From contig CAWHXR010000001.1 of NCBI GenBank assembly GCA_963833375.1, positions 1 through 64,000 on the forward strand: DNA of 64,000 bases. Direction: 5' to 3'. Shown here piece after piece: positions 1 through 8,039 of the stretch. The stretch is from DASUPK01 sp963833375. Lineage in GTDB: Bacteria > Actinomycetota > Thermoleophilia > Solirubrobacterales > 70-9. Every line of letters begins with the position of its first letter. Position 1 is the first letter of the stretch. The notes beneath the pieces were generated by a model. It was not told the DNA's origin and ran no database searches. It worked only from the letters and a program-made list of their open reading frames with translations. Both the position numbers and the translations under genes were made by a program.

Positions 1-794
1 TTCGTGTCCGAGGGGTAGCTGAAACCCGGCGGGTGAGTGGCGCTGATCAGCTTCCCCGAGGGGGCCAGCAGGTCGATCCAATTTCCGCTGATCTCGGTGA
101 CGACTGTCGCGCCGCCGGAAGTTGGGAAGGCCCCGTTGGGACTGGCGAAGGACAGCGGTGGATTGTGGAGGCACAGTCCGGTCGATCCGAGCTGGCGCAC
201 CGGAGCGTGGGAGGGCGGGCGGAGAATGATCAAGCGGCAGTTCTTGATGTCGGCGCTGAGGATCGTGCCGCCCGCCATCGGGATAGCGTCGTCGGGATTG
301 TTGAGCCGGTTCGGCGTCGCCCCGGGAACTCCCGGACGCCCGTAGCGGTAGACAATCCTGTGGCGGCGAACATCGATGACGCTGATCACGAAGTCGTCCT
401 CCTGGGTGGCGACCACGAACTGTCCACTCGGATCGAAGAAGGCGTCGTCAGGGGACTTGAATGTCTGGCCGGGACGCAGATCACCCGGGCGAGGGAACTG
501 CCAGACGACATGGCCGGCGGGATCGAGCTCGAGCAGGCGGTTGTTGCCGCGATCGGCGATCAGGACGTCGCCCGGCAGGACCGATGGGTTGGACCTTGGG
601 CGCGTGAGGGCGCGGCTGTCGGAAGCTGGGCCCTGTCCCAGGTGGGTTCCACTCAAGAGCAAGACCACCAATATGCCGATCGGGACCAGCACGATGAGGC
701 CTGCCGTTAACCGGCGCCGCCGAAAACGGCGCCGGCGCTCGAGCCGCCGACGCTCGAGCCGCCGGTCGGGAAGGTCGGGCTGGGGGGAGGTCAC
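1..794 (-). CDS. Membrane-anchored beta-propeller (NHL/arylsulfotransferase-like) protein, 3' end outside window
   Basis: One open frame runs from a GTG at 794 off the left edge (about 264 codons seen). GGAG lies about 9 nt before the GTG. A strongly Arg-rich cytosolic head (residues about 10-30) is followed by one membrane helix (GLIVLVPIGILVVLLLS) and an exported domain with propeller-like repeats (ADRGNNRLLELD, then VVTEISGNWIDLL). These repeats resemble NHL or arylsulfotransferase-type propellers, which bind or process small ligands outside the membrane. The substrate cannot be told. The frame has normal codon use and no breaks; the reading on the opposite strand is unrecognisable. Confidence 0.72.
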   Translation of the reverse strand, partial: MTSPQPDLPDRRLERRRLERRRRFRRRRLTAGLIVLVPIGILVVLLLSGTHLGQGPASDSRALTRPRSNPSVLPGDVLIADRGNNRLLELDPAGHVVWQFPRPGDLRPGQTFKSPDDAFFDPSGQFVVATQEDDFVISVIDVRRHRIVYRYGRPGVPGATPNRLNNPDDAIPMAGGTILSADIKNCRLIILRPPSHAPVRQLGSTGLCLHNPPLSFASPNGAFPTSGGATVVTEISGNWIDLLAPSGKLISATHPPGFSYPSDT

Positions 795-959
795 CCGTGC
801 TGCTCCGAAGGCTTTTTCGGAGACTTGCGTCTTACAACTAGGGCGAGCGCGGCCCTTGCATCCGTAGTGAACACCGACTCGCCGAAGACCGCACTGGTGA
901 AGCAGTGCGCAGGATTCGATGCGACGCCCTTTGCACTTCGAGGCGTCAGCGCTCGAACC

Positions 960-2225
960 CTAATTGAAGGGGACAGTGACGGGACCGGGCAGGCGCCGGT
1001 AGACGGCGAAGAAGTCGCGGTCGTCGGGGCTTAGGTAGCGGGTCGTGGGCTGGTTCGACGGCCCGACCTGCCTCGGGACGAGGCCGTGGTGGTGGGTGTA
1101 GGTGATCAGGGTGTGCCAGTCGGCATTGATGTCGAACTGCATCGCGCGAACCGCGCCCGCACGCTGAAGGATTCGCGCCAAGGTGATCACGGTCTGGTCG
1201 TCGGCGGCTGCGAAGATCAGGTTGCCACGACGGTCGATGCCGACGCCAGTGCGCCAGACGCGGACGGCGTTGCCAACCGTGAAGCCCCACTGCGAGCTGT
1301 CGTTCAGGGCGGGGTTGAGGCGGCCGTTCCAGATGATCGGCGGCAGGCTCTGGCGGGCCCAGGCAACGTTCGGCCCGGCGTTCGGGCCGCCGCTCCACCT
1401 CACGATCGCGACGCGGCCGTCGCGATAGCCGAGCAGGGTGGCGTTGCCCTTCGCGAGCGGCTCGTTGATGCGGCCGTTGTCGGTCGAGCCGTTGTTTGTG
1501 TCCGAGTAGATGAAGCCGCTGTTGAAGGTCGCAAGCAGCCGCGAGCGCTGGTCGTAGGGGACCATCATGGGCCCGCGTACGGCAGCGTTCGGCGGCTCGT
1601 AGCGGCCCGGATAGGACGCGAGCGCGGTGCGCGTGTGGTCGAACCAGGCCGCGTAGGCGACGATGCGTGGATAGTCGAGCTCGGGGCGAAAGGTCGTCAC
1701 CAGCACGGGTGGGGCACCCTCGACCGGCGGGGCGGTCGACTTCCAGATCCCTTCGCCGGGCAGCCGGTGCGCGAAGACCGGCTTGATCCGCGGCGGCCAG
1801 GCAGCCGTCTTCCGAGGCGCCGCCGCGGCCCGCCCGGTCGCCGGCAGGCTGGTCAGCTGCGGTCCGCCCTTCTTCGGTGCGTTCCAGCTGTAGTAGGTGT
1901 GCTCGATCTGGTCGACCAGCTGGTTGCCGAAAGGCAAGTCGGCTCTCACCCACTCGACGCTGCGCGGGAAGAAGGCCATGCTCGAAGGCCGCAGCATCCA
2001 GGTCGCATACGAATAGATCGCCGGCGACAGCAGCATGAGGACGGCGGCGACCAAGAAGATTCTCCGGCGTCGCCGCCTGCGTCTGGCCTCAGCCTCGCGC
2101 CTCCGCTCTCGGTGGGCCGCAACCAGGGCGTGCACCGCCGAGCCGGGCGGTAAGTCAGCCGCATCCGGCGGACCACTCACTGCAGGACCGGCGCCAGACC
2201 GCCGTAGACCGCCCATCCGGGACAC
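960..2225 (-). CDS. Membrane-anchored phosphodiester glycosidase (NAGPA/DUF2233-like) family protein
   Basis: 421 residues. A basic stretch (RRRRRRRR at about 47-54) and one membrane helix (IFLVAAVLMLLSPAIYSYA) anchor the protein, leaving the bulk outside. The C-terminal half carries the pattern of the NAGPA-like phosphodiester glycosidase family: FNSGFIYSD, GYRDGRVAIVRW, GVGIDRRGNLIFAA and QFDINADWHTLITY. Relatives cleave GlcNAc-phosphodiesters or act in exopolysaccharide metabolism; the substrate here is not known. The start is GTG 2225 or an in-frame ATG at 2216. Its upstream neighbour on the same strand is a 38-residue membrane peptide. Confidence 0.75.
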   Translation of the reverse strand: MSRMGGLRRSGAGPAVSGPPDAADLPPGSAVHALVAAHRERRREAEARRRRRRRRIFLVAAVLMLLSPAIYSYATWMLRPSSMAFFPRSVEWVRADLPFGNQLVDQIEHTYYSWNAPKKGGPQLTSLPATGRAAAAPRKTAAWPPRIKPVFAHRLPGEGIWKSTAPPVEGAPPVLVTTFRPELDYPRIVAYAAWFDHTRTALASYPGRYEPPNAAVRGPMMVPYDQRSRLLATFNSGFIYSDTNNGSTDNGRINEPLAKGNATLLGYRDGRVAIVRWSGGPNAGPNVAWARQSLPPIIWNGRLNPALNDSSQWGFTVGNAVRVWRTGVGIDRRGNLIFAAADDQTVITLARILQRAGAVRAMQFDINADWHTLITYTHHHGLVPRQVGPSNQPTTRYLSPDDRDFFAVYRRLPGPVTVPFN

Positions 2226-2384
2226 CCTAGGCTCGATCGACCAAAGGAATGCTAAGGGTGACGGTCGGGCTCTTAGCTTCCGTGCGCGCGGGTGTCAGCC
2301 GCTCTAATATTTCGCGTGATTTTCTCGCGTCAATCCCGACGCGGCGTGCTTGAACGGGGCCTAGAGCAGGCCGCCAGGCGGTCC

Positions 2385-2455
2385 GAATAGCCGCTTTCGA
2401 ATGCCATGAAGGGACTCCAAATGGCAGTCCAAAGGAGCTATTTTCGAGAGTGCCG
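2385..2455 (+). repeat. Degenerate module-A-like hairpin
   Basis: GAATAGCCGCTTTCGA at 2385 resembles the first arm of module A. A reverse-strand copy of the AATAGC...CTTTGGA pattern lies at about 2430-2455. Both are weak matches. Confidence 0.35.
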
Positions 2456-2471
2456 GAACGAGTAGATGCTC

Positions 2472-2588
2472 TTACCGGAGCGGCTTGGCGCTCTTGAGCC
2501 AGCGGGCCAGCACGTTGGTCCAGATGGCACCGAGGAGGAGGGCGCCGATGAGAACGATCGGCAGCACAGTGATCTCGAGAGATTCCAT
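2472..2588 (-). CDS. Small single-helix membrane protein (38 aa)
   Basis: ATG at 2588 and TAA at 2472-2474. GAGG sits 7 nt upstream of the start. The sequence begins MESLEITVLPIVLIGALLLG, continues as one hydrophobic helix and ends with basic residues (WLKSAKPLR), so the C-terminus should be cytosolic. The family is not recognised. The good ribosome site, sensible membrane topology and position upstream of a same-strand membrane protein support it; its shortness limits confidence. Confidence 0.5.
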   Translation of the reverse strand: MESLEITVLPIVLIGALLLGAIWTNVLARWLKSAKPLR

Positions 2589-3103
2589 CGTGTGCCTCAG
2601 GGTAGAGGCAGGTTCTAAGCGGGAGATCAAGGAGGACCTTGCCCTGGGCGGGGCGGGCTGGCTTTGTCTCGGCTGGCACCCCCCCTTGGGAAAACTGGCT
2701 CAGTCTTAGTACCGTCGAATGTGACAGCTGATGACGCTCACTGACATTTTGATGACGCTCTACAGCTAGCTGTAGAGCGTCATTGGGGTGTCACGCGTTG
2801 CGTCACGGCCCGTCCCGATCAGCTGATTGCTCCCCGGTTGTGCGCCCGACTGCCCACACTCAGTCCGTGGAATGGTTTGAGCGCGTACTGAAGGAACGCG
2901 GTATCTGCGGTTGGCATGAGGCATCTCCGAAGTCTTCGTCACTACGCTTGCACGGGGCTCCTAGTCGTTGCATCCCGCCCTCGCGGTGGGCCGCTCACCC
3001 AAACGATCGTCTCGGCACTAACACTGGCATTCGCCTGATGGAGCGAACCCAGGTTGGCTTTGCCAGGCATCCGTTGCCCGCACCGCGAATAGCCGCTTTG
3101 GAC
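2589..3103. other. Intergenic region with a perfect 32-bp palindrome, no convincing gene
   Basis: No frame in this stretch looks like a protein. It holds the palindrome at 2752-2783, a nearby direct repeat of its arm (GATGACGCTC at 2730 and 2751), and at 3088-3103 the left half of a module-A hairpin interrupted by IS30 copy 1. Confidence 0.5.
2752..2783. repeat. Perfect 32-bp palindrome
   Basis: ATGACGCTCTACAGCT is followed directly by its exact reverse complement AGCTGTAGAGCGTCAT, with no loop. A partial copy of the arm lies 21 bp upstream. It could be an operator for a dimeric regulator, a cruciform, or a recombination site. It has no U-tract and is poor as a terminator. Confidence 0.9.
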
Positions 3104-4446
3104 CTTGACCTCAACTGGTCAGTGCACCACCCCTGACGTGTCGCATCGTCTCATCTAGTCCGAGCGCTGTCGAGCGAAGGCCGTAGGCCGAAGCGAGTCA
3201 GCGCTCGGAGTCGACGTCGTCGAGGCCGTCGATCAGCTCGGCGAGCTTCTCGGCCGGGGTAACGAAGCCGAGCGTCTCGCGCGGGCGGCCGTTGAGCTTG
3301 CGAGCGACGTCGTCGAGGGCCTCCTGGCTGATCCCTTCAAGAGACTTGCCCTTCGGGAAGTACTGCCGCAGGAGGCCGTTGGTGTTCTCGTTCGAGCCCC
3401 GCTGCCAGGGGCTTCGGGGATCGCAGAAGTAGACCTCGACCCCTGTCTCGACGGAAAAGCGCCGGTGCTCAGACATCTCCGAGCCCTGGTCCCAGGTGAG
3501 CGATCGGCGAAGCTGGGCCGGCAGGGTCGTGATGCTTGCCTTGAGCGCCTCGCAGACGCGCTCGGCGCCGCTCCCCTCGGGCAGGGCGACGAGCTGGCAA
3601 TAGCGCGTCTGGCGCTCGACCAGGGTCGCGATCGCGTTCGTCCTTCCGCCCATCAAGAGGTCGCCCTCCCAGTGGCCGGGGACGGCGCGGTCCTCGACCT
3701 CCGGGGGGCGCTCGGAGATCATCACCATCCCGGCGATCTTGCCCTGGCTTTGGCCCTTGCTCGACTGGGCTCGCGCAAAGCGCCTTTGCCGGCGGGTTCT
3801 CAGGTGCCCCGTCAGCTCTCGCTTCAGCGTCCCCCGCGCCTGGACGTAGAGGGCGCGGTAGATCGTCTCGTGCGAGACCCGCATCGCCTCATTGTCCGGG
3901 TATTGGATCTTGAGCCAGCCCGCGATCTGCTCGGGGGAGTGGTCCTTTCGCAGATGCTCTGAGACGAGGCGCCGCAGCTGCGGGCAGAGCTCGAGCTTCG
4001 TCGGCCGTGGCCGCCGGGTCCGCCGCCTGGCCTCGCGCTCTGCCGCGTGGGCGCGGTAGCGCCGGCGTCCGCCGCAGCGGTTGATCTCACGGGCGACCGT
4101 GGTGTGTGAGCGGTGAAGCGTCCAGGCGATCTCGCGGGCCGAGTCGCCGCCGGCGATCCCGCGCGAGATCTCCTCGCGCTCGTCCAGGCTCAGGCACCTC
4201 GCCGCCCGCCGCCGCGGCCTTGGGCGGATGCCGCCGACCCTCGCCACGCAGCGGCTCACCGTCGCTCGAGGGATGCCGAGCCGGCGGCCGATCTCCGCCT
4301 CGCTCAGCCCCTCCGCTCGCAACTCCCAGATCCCGTCCTTCGTCGCCTCGCTCAGGCCGTAGCCCTTCGGCATCACCGCACCTCCTTCGTTGGTCAGCGA
4401 GTCGCTGACCCTCTCGGGTGGTGCGGCGGTGGTTTGAGACCGCCAC
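3104..4446 (-). mobile_element. IS30-family insertion sequence, copy 1 (intact)
   Basis: The ends are defined by comparison with copy 2 (20690-22008). The left end reads CTTGACCTCAACTGGTCAG and the right end GGTTTGAGACC followed by a few variable bases. The ends are imperfect inverted repeats sharing the GGTC...ACCACC pattern. The left flank GCCGCTTTGGAC and right flank GACAAGCGGC together rebuild a module-A hairpin, so the element sits in the loop of that hairpin. GAC on both sides may be a 3-bp target duplication. Confidence 0.85.
3198..4373 (-). CDS. IS30-family transposase
   Basis: 391 residues. The start at 4373 follows a near-perfect AAGGAGGT; a longer frame running into flanking DNA is not used. 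The N-terminal helix-turn-helix regions (SEAEIGRRLGIPRATVSR at about 19-36, then AREIAWTLHRSHTTVAREI) bind the ends. The DDE core shows GHWEGDLLMG, TWDQGSEMSEH and PWQRGSNENTNGLLRQY, carrying the expected D, D and E in order. All motifs are present and the frame is unbroken, so this copy could be active and may act on the decayed copy 2. Confidence 0.95.
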   Translation of the reverse strand: MPKGYGLSEATKDGIWELRAEGLSEAEIGRRLGIPRATVSRCVARVGGIRPRPRRRAARCLSLDEREEISRGIAGGDSAREIAWTLHRSHTTVAREINRCGGRRRYRAHAAEREARRRTRRPRPTKLELCPQLRRLVSEHLRKDHSPEQIAGWLKIQYPDNEAMRVSHETIYRALYVQARGTLKRELTGHLRTRRQRRFARAQSSKGQSQGKIAGMVMISERPPEVEDRAVPGHWEGDLLMGGRTNAIATLVERQTRYCQLVALPEGSGAERVCEALKASITTLPAQLRRSLTWDQGSEMSEHRRFSVETGVEVYFCDPRSPWQRGSNENTNGLLRQYFPKGKSLEGISQEALDDVARKLNGRPRETLGFVTPAEKLAELIDGLDDVDSER

Positions 4447-4473
4447 GACAAGCGGCGCTTTGCATGGAAGGGG
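4447..4473 (+). repeat. Hairpin repeat, right half of module A plus module B
   Basis: GACAAGCGGC followed by GCTTTGCATGGAA directly abuts the right end of IS30 copy 1. Together with 3088-3103 it rebuilds one A+B repeat. Confidence 0.7.
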
Positions 4474-4532
4474 GACCTCGGCTGCCCGATCCACGTGCCG
4501 CGCGCGAAGCCCACCGGGAGGCTGGGCTGCGT

Positions 4533-5163
4533 TCAACCCTGCCCGTCGAAGCGGAGCAGCCCTTCCAGGGTGAGCATGGCAAGGGCCGCGGGATCCACTG
4601 GCTCCAACGGACCCGAGGCGAGGTACTCGGCGTAGGCGGGCAGGCGCCCGAGCAGCCGGCCGATCGGCGCCAGGGCACCGAGCATCAGGCGCTGAACCCA
4701 CGGCGGAGGTGAGGCGATCACCATCACATCGCGATACCCGCGCGCCGTCACGGCCAGCTGGAGGAGGTGAGGGATGCCCCCGTCGACCTTGCCGACGCGG
4801 GCGAGCCCAAACATCCTCCCTACCATCTCCACGAAGCGGTCGCCGGGATTCACTTCGACGATCGCCTGTGCTTCGTCCTCGCCCACCTGCCACCAGTCCT
4901 AGAGGGAGTTAAGGCTGCACCTCGGCGGCGTCGCCGGGGCCGAGCTCAGATTGATCCTCGCCGATCAGAAAGCCGAGGAGGCCAGAGAGAACATGGAACC
5001 GCTCCGTCAGGGTCGGGTGAAAGTGCGGTGCGGCCACCCGGCCGCCGGGCCGGACGTGAAGATCGATAACCAGCACGAGCTCGGGCTGGTCATCGGGATC
5101 GGTGAGGACCACGGCGCGCTCTCCGGTCACCGGATTCTCAAAGACCTAGCCACGACGGTTCAT
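4533..5163 (-). pseudogene. Cupin-domain protein, disrupted
   Basis: Reading from ATG 5163 there is an in-frame TAG after five codons, then the recognisable cupin start VFENPVTGERAVVLT, metal-site-like residues in RVAAPHFHPTLTERFHVLSG, and GDAAEVQP. There the frame shifts and resumes as WWQVGEDEAQAIVEVNPG through to GLLRFDGQG at 4533. An intact relative would be about 205 residues of single-domain cupin fold. Two separate lesions argue for a real pseudogene. It lies directly beside IS30 copy 1 and the hairpin repeat. Confidence 0.75.
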
Positions 5164-5574
5164 CCGCCGGCCGAGGATAGCCCTCCGGACCCAGTGGCCT
5201 GGCGGTGCGGTACTTCGCTCTCGTTTCAATGTCCGCCGCTGAGGCGAAGCACCTACGGAAGCACCGCCAACCGTCGCCGCGCTGACCCGATCGTTCTTGC
5301 GCCTCCCTTCGCGTGAAAGACGCTACTTGAACAGCTCGGAGAACTGGCCTTCAAATAGCTGCTTTGGACGAAAAGCAGGACTATCGCTTTTGGTCCAAAG
5401 CGGCACTTTCCAAATCCCTCGACCCGCGACGGGGACCTCTGTTTTCACGCGAAGGCCCCGATGAATACTGAAGTGCAGTCGCCTTGCCGGTCTGGCGATT
5501 CAGGGCGAATTGCGCGAGGTCCCTGATCGGCTAGGCGACAAGCCAGCCGGCAGGGATGACGGCCGTTGGAGAAG
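5164..5574. other. Intergenic region with two hairpin repeats
   Basis: No gene seen. It carries module A at 5354 and a reversed A at 5385, and two copies of another short motif, CCCTTCGCGTGAAAG near 5307 and its reverse complement near 5437, which also appears near 19883, 31377 and 37094. Confidence 0.45.
5354..5404 (+). repeat. Hairpin repeats, module A and inverted module A
   Basis: AATAGCTGCTTTGGACGAAA runs into AGCAG (5354-5379). About 5 bp later CGCTTTTGGTCCAAAGCG is the same module on the other strand, giving a pair of facing hairpins. Confidence 0.75.
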
Positions 5575-6492
5575 ATGCCTCGCGCTGTGACCTTCGGACT
5601 CGCCCTCGCCCTGGCCTGCGCGCTCGCTACGAGCATCTCCTTTCTGCTCAAGCAGCGCGGTGCGGTCTCGGCACCGCCCGTGCGCGTTCGGCACCCGCTG
5701 CGAAGCGCCGCCGACCTCTTCCGCTCCAGGTGGTTCGCGGTCGGCTGGCTGGTGGCGGTCGGAGCCTGGGCGCTTCACGTGGGCGCCCTCGCGCTCGCAC
5801 CGCTCTCGGTCGTACAGGCCGTCCTCTCGGCCGGTTTGGTCTTCCTCGCCGTGCTCGCCGAGCGGTTCTTCGGCTTTCACCTCGGTCGCCGGCAGTGGAT
5901 CGGCCTGGTCATCACGGCGGCAGGGCTTGCGGTCATCGGGATCACCCAAGGGTCACAGCCCGCCCACCCTCCGGGCTACGCACTGGCCGCCCTGATCACC
6001 GTCGAATGCACCGTCCTTCTGCTCGCCACGGGAGTTGCCGCGATGGCCGGCCGCCTCCGCGTCCTCCAGGCAAGGGAGGGCCTGCTCCTCGGCGCAGCCG
6101 CCGGCGCCCTGTTCGGCATTTCCGACATCGCGCTCAAGTTCCTCACCCACATCGTTCAAGGCGGGGTGCTCGAGTTGATCAGCCCGTGGACGTTCGCGGC
6201 GCTGGCCGCCTCGGTGATCGCCTTCTATGCCTCGGCCCGTGGCCTGCAGGTCGGTCCGGGCGTCGAAGTCATCGCGCTCACCTCGGTAGCGGCCAACCTG
6301 GTCGCGATCGTCGGCGGCGTCCTGGTCTTCCGTGATTCGATCGGGACCGGGGCGGTGGCGATCTCCGGACGGATGATCGCGTTCGGACTCGTGATCGCAG
6401 GCGCGGCCCTGATCCCCGCGCCGCACCGGGTGGCCGATCGGCACGACAAGCTTGCAGCGGCTGCCGGCACCACGATGGGCTCAAACAGATGA
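5575..6492 (+). CDS. EamA/NIPA-type multi-pass transporter
   Basis: 305 residues from ATG 5575, with GGAG about 7 nt before it; an in-frame TTG lies 9 nt further up. It has about nine to ten hydrophobic helices. Two repeated halves end in glycine-rich helices (GLVFLAVLAERFFGF, GLAVIGITQG; then VIALTSVAANLVAIVGGVLVFRD), as in drug/metabolite (DMT) transporters and the NIPA magnesium-channel branch. A cation or small metabolite is a plausible substrate but nothing in the sequence fixes it. It stands alone, with repeats on one side and IS110 copy 1 on the other. Confidence 0.8.
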   Translation: MPRAVTFGLALALACALATSISFLLKQRGAVSAPPVRVRHPLRSAADLFRSRWFAVGWLVAVGAWALHVGALALAPLSVVQAVLSAGLVFLAVLAERFFGFHLGRRQWIGLVITAAGLAVIGITQGSQPAHPPGYALAALITVECTVLLLATGVAAMAGRLRVLQAREGLLLGAAAGALFGISDIALKFLTHIVQGGVLELISPWTFAALAASVIAFYASARGLQVGPGVEVIALTSVAANLVAIVGGVLVFRDSIGTGAVAISGRMIAFGLVIAGAALIPAPHRVADRHDKLAAAAGTTMGSNR

Positions 6493-6569
6493 CGCTGGGG
6501 CACGTCCAATAGCCAAAGCGCCGAGCGTCCCGATCGGGGTGCCCTCGCGTGTGAGCTGTGCCCCTTGCA

Positions 6570-6604
6570 CGAACAGCGAGCGCCAGCTCGAGAAGCGCTC
6601 CTTT
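6570..6604 (-). repeat. Hairpin repeat module C with the 3' arm of module B
   Basis: On the minus strand this reads AAAGGAGCGCTTCTCGAG then CTGGCGCTCGCTG. It is the flank of IS110 copy 1 and, joined with 7925-7942, rebuilds a B+C repeat. Confidence 0.7.
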
Positions 6605-6684
6605 CTCTTTGAAGAGAACCCGGCTGTCAAGGGGGTGAACGTCCTGTGGTGATCGGTGTGCTCGTGCCGCTCCCAGCTGGTTGG

Positions 6685-6795
6685 TGAGGTGTGCTCATTT
6701 CTCTTTCGGCGCTCGGGGCGCAGATCGTTCCTGGGAGCTGCCTCGGCCGCTCAATTCCATGCAGGACCGTCGGGCGGTCAGAAAGGAGCAGGAGC
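6685..6795 (-). ncRNA. Putative bridge RNA of IS110 copy 1
   Basis: Downstream of the transposase, in the strand of the gene: GCTCCTTTC (6781-6789), a hairpin GACCG-CCCGA-CGGTC (6765-6779), then GCATGGAA (6755-6762). The first stretch equals the left half of this copy's own target strand, and the second is the complement of its right half (TTCCATGC). Further on, AAAGAGAA (6699-6706) is complementary to the element terminus TTCTCTTT. This is the layout of an IS110 bridge RNA with a target loop followed by a donor loop. A left donor guide was not found, and transcription is not shown. Confidence 0.6.
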
Positions 6796-7823
6796 TCGCC
6801 GGGGCAGTGTTCTCGCGCCGGGGCGGGAGGCTTGAAGGGCTCATCGCGGCTCAGCATGTGCCAGGCGGCGATCAGGAGCTTGCGGGCGACCGAGGACTTC
6901 GCCGGGTTCTTGCCGTGGCGGGCGGTGACCCGCAGGTAGTGGCGGTGCCAGGGGTTGGAGGGCCGCCAGGCCTGATTGGCGGCCTCGACCGCCGCCCAGC
7001 GCAGGGTCCTGGAGCCCGGCCTTGGAGAGGGCGCCGGTCTGAGAGCGCTCCCCCGACTGGCTCACCCTCGGGGCGAGGCCGGCGTAGGCGATCAGCTTGC
7101 CCGGGGATCGAAACCGAGAGACCTCGCCGATCTCGGCGGCGAAGGTGAGGCCGAGGAGCGGGCCGACCCCCGGCATCGTCGCCGAGCAGCCTCGCCCGCT
7201 CGATCCGCCCTCGCGATCGGGCCGAGCTCACGCTCGATCGGGGTGATCCGGCGGTCCATCTCCTCGGTGAGCTCGATGAGCTCGGCGATCGAGGCCCGCC
7301 AGACCTCCGGCACCCCGCGGCGCGAAAGCAGCTCGATCCCGTCGGGCTTACGAAGCCTGGCGTAGGGGATCCGCAACCCGAACTGGGTGAGCAGCCCGAA
7401 GATCCGGTTGCGGGCAGAGGTGCGGACCTTGACCAGGTGGGCCCGTCGGCGAAGCCGCTCCCTGAGCGCCCGGTCCTCGGCGGAGGGCAGCCAGAGCTCG
7501 GGCACCAGGTCCCGCCGGCAGAGCTCGGCCAAGACCCGGGCGTCGACCTTGTCGGTCTTGCAGGCGAGCGGGGCGACGTCTCTGACCTTGCGGGCGTGGG
7601 CGACCTTCATCTCCCAGCCGGCGGCCTCGAGCCGGTCGCGGACCCAGACCGCCCCGCTCATCATCTCGACGCAGCCCGAGGCCTCGGTGCCGAGCTCCAA
7701 GACCAGCCTCGCGAGACCGTCCTCGTTGGCGGGGATCAACCCTTCGGCGGCGATCTCGCCGCCCTCGCCCATCGCGCAGAAGGCTGCCTGCCCGTAGGCC
7801 CAATCGATTCCGACATAGTTCAT
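6790..7823 (-). pseudogene. IS110-family transposase, frameshifted (copy 1)
   Basis: ATG 7823 opens MNYVGIDWAYGQAAFCAMGE, the RuvC-like DEDD start (first Asp in GIDWA). LACKTDKVDARVLAELCRRD, with the second acidic pair, and the middle helical region follow. The frame breaks near 7200, resumes with VGPLLGLTFAAEIGEVSRF and GYAGLAPRV-type transposase_20 sequence, and breaks again near 7010. An intact protein would be about 345 residues. Copy 2 has its own separate frameshifts, so the two copies cannot be read as one shared lesion. Confidence 0.85.
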
Positions 7824-7924
7824 GCCGGGTCTCCTCTCCTCGCTGGAACGGCAGTGGCAACCGCGGTTCTAGTGAGCGCGGCGGAGGCCCCTTTTCAGTT
7901 CAGAGGGGCGGGACCCTCATGACA

Positions 7925-7942
7925 TTCCATGCAAAGCAGCGG
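7925..7942 (-). repeat. Hairpin repeat module B, 5' arm
   Basis: TTCCATGCAAAGCAGCGG on the plus strand is the reverse complement of a module-B arm and directly abuts IS110 copy 1. Confidence 0.7.
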
Positions 7943-8039
7943 TTTGATCGAAGCCCCCGTCGACGCAATCACGGTCGAGCCCACCGAAGGGCTTCACGGG
8001 CTTTTCGAAGGCGCTCGCGTATAGGTTACGGCGACCGGA

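Larger units (their letters stand above)
6605..7924 (-). mobile_element. IS110-family (IS1111-type) insertion sequence, copy 1
   Basis: Its ends match copy 2 (17012-18339): TGTCATGAGGG on the transposase-proximal side and CTTCAAAGAG on the other. Subterminal CCCTCTG-like inverted repeats, clear in copy 2, and a longer noncoding 3' region than 5' region fit the IS1111 group. The element interrupts module B: GCTTTGCATGGAA on one side, AAAGGAGCG on the other. Confidence 0.85.

Noticed and set aside
2783..3136. Open frame of about 117 codons on the plus strand
   Set aside because: It begins inside the 32-bp palindrome and ends inside IS30 copy 1, and its composition is not protein-like.
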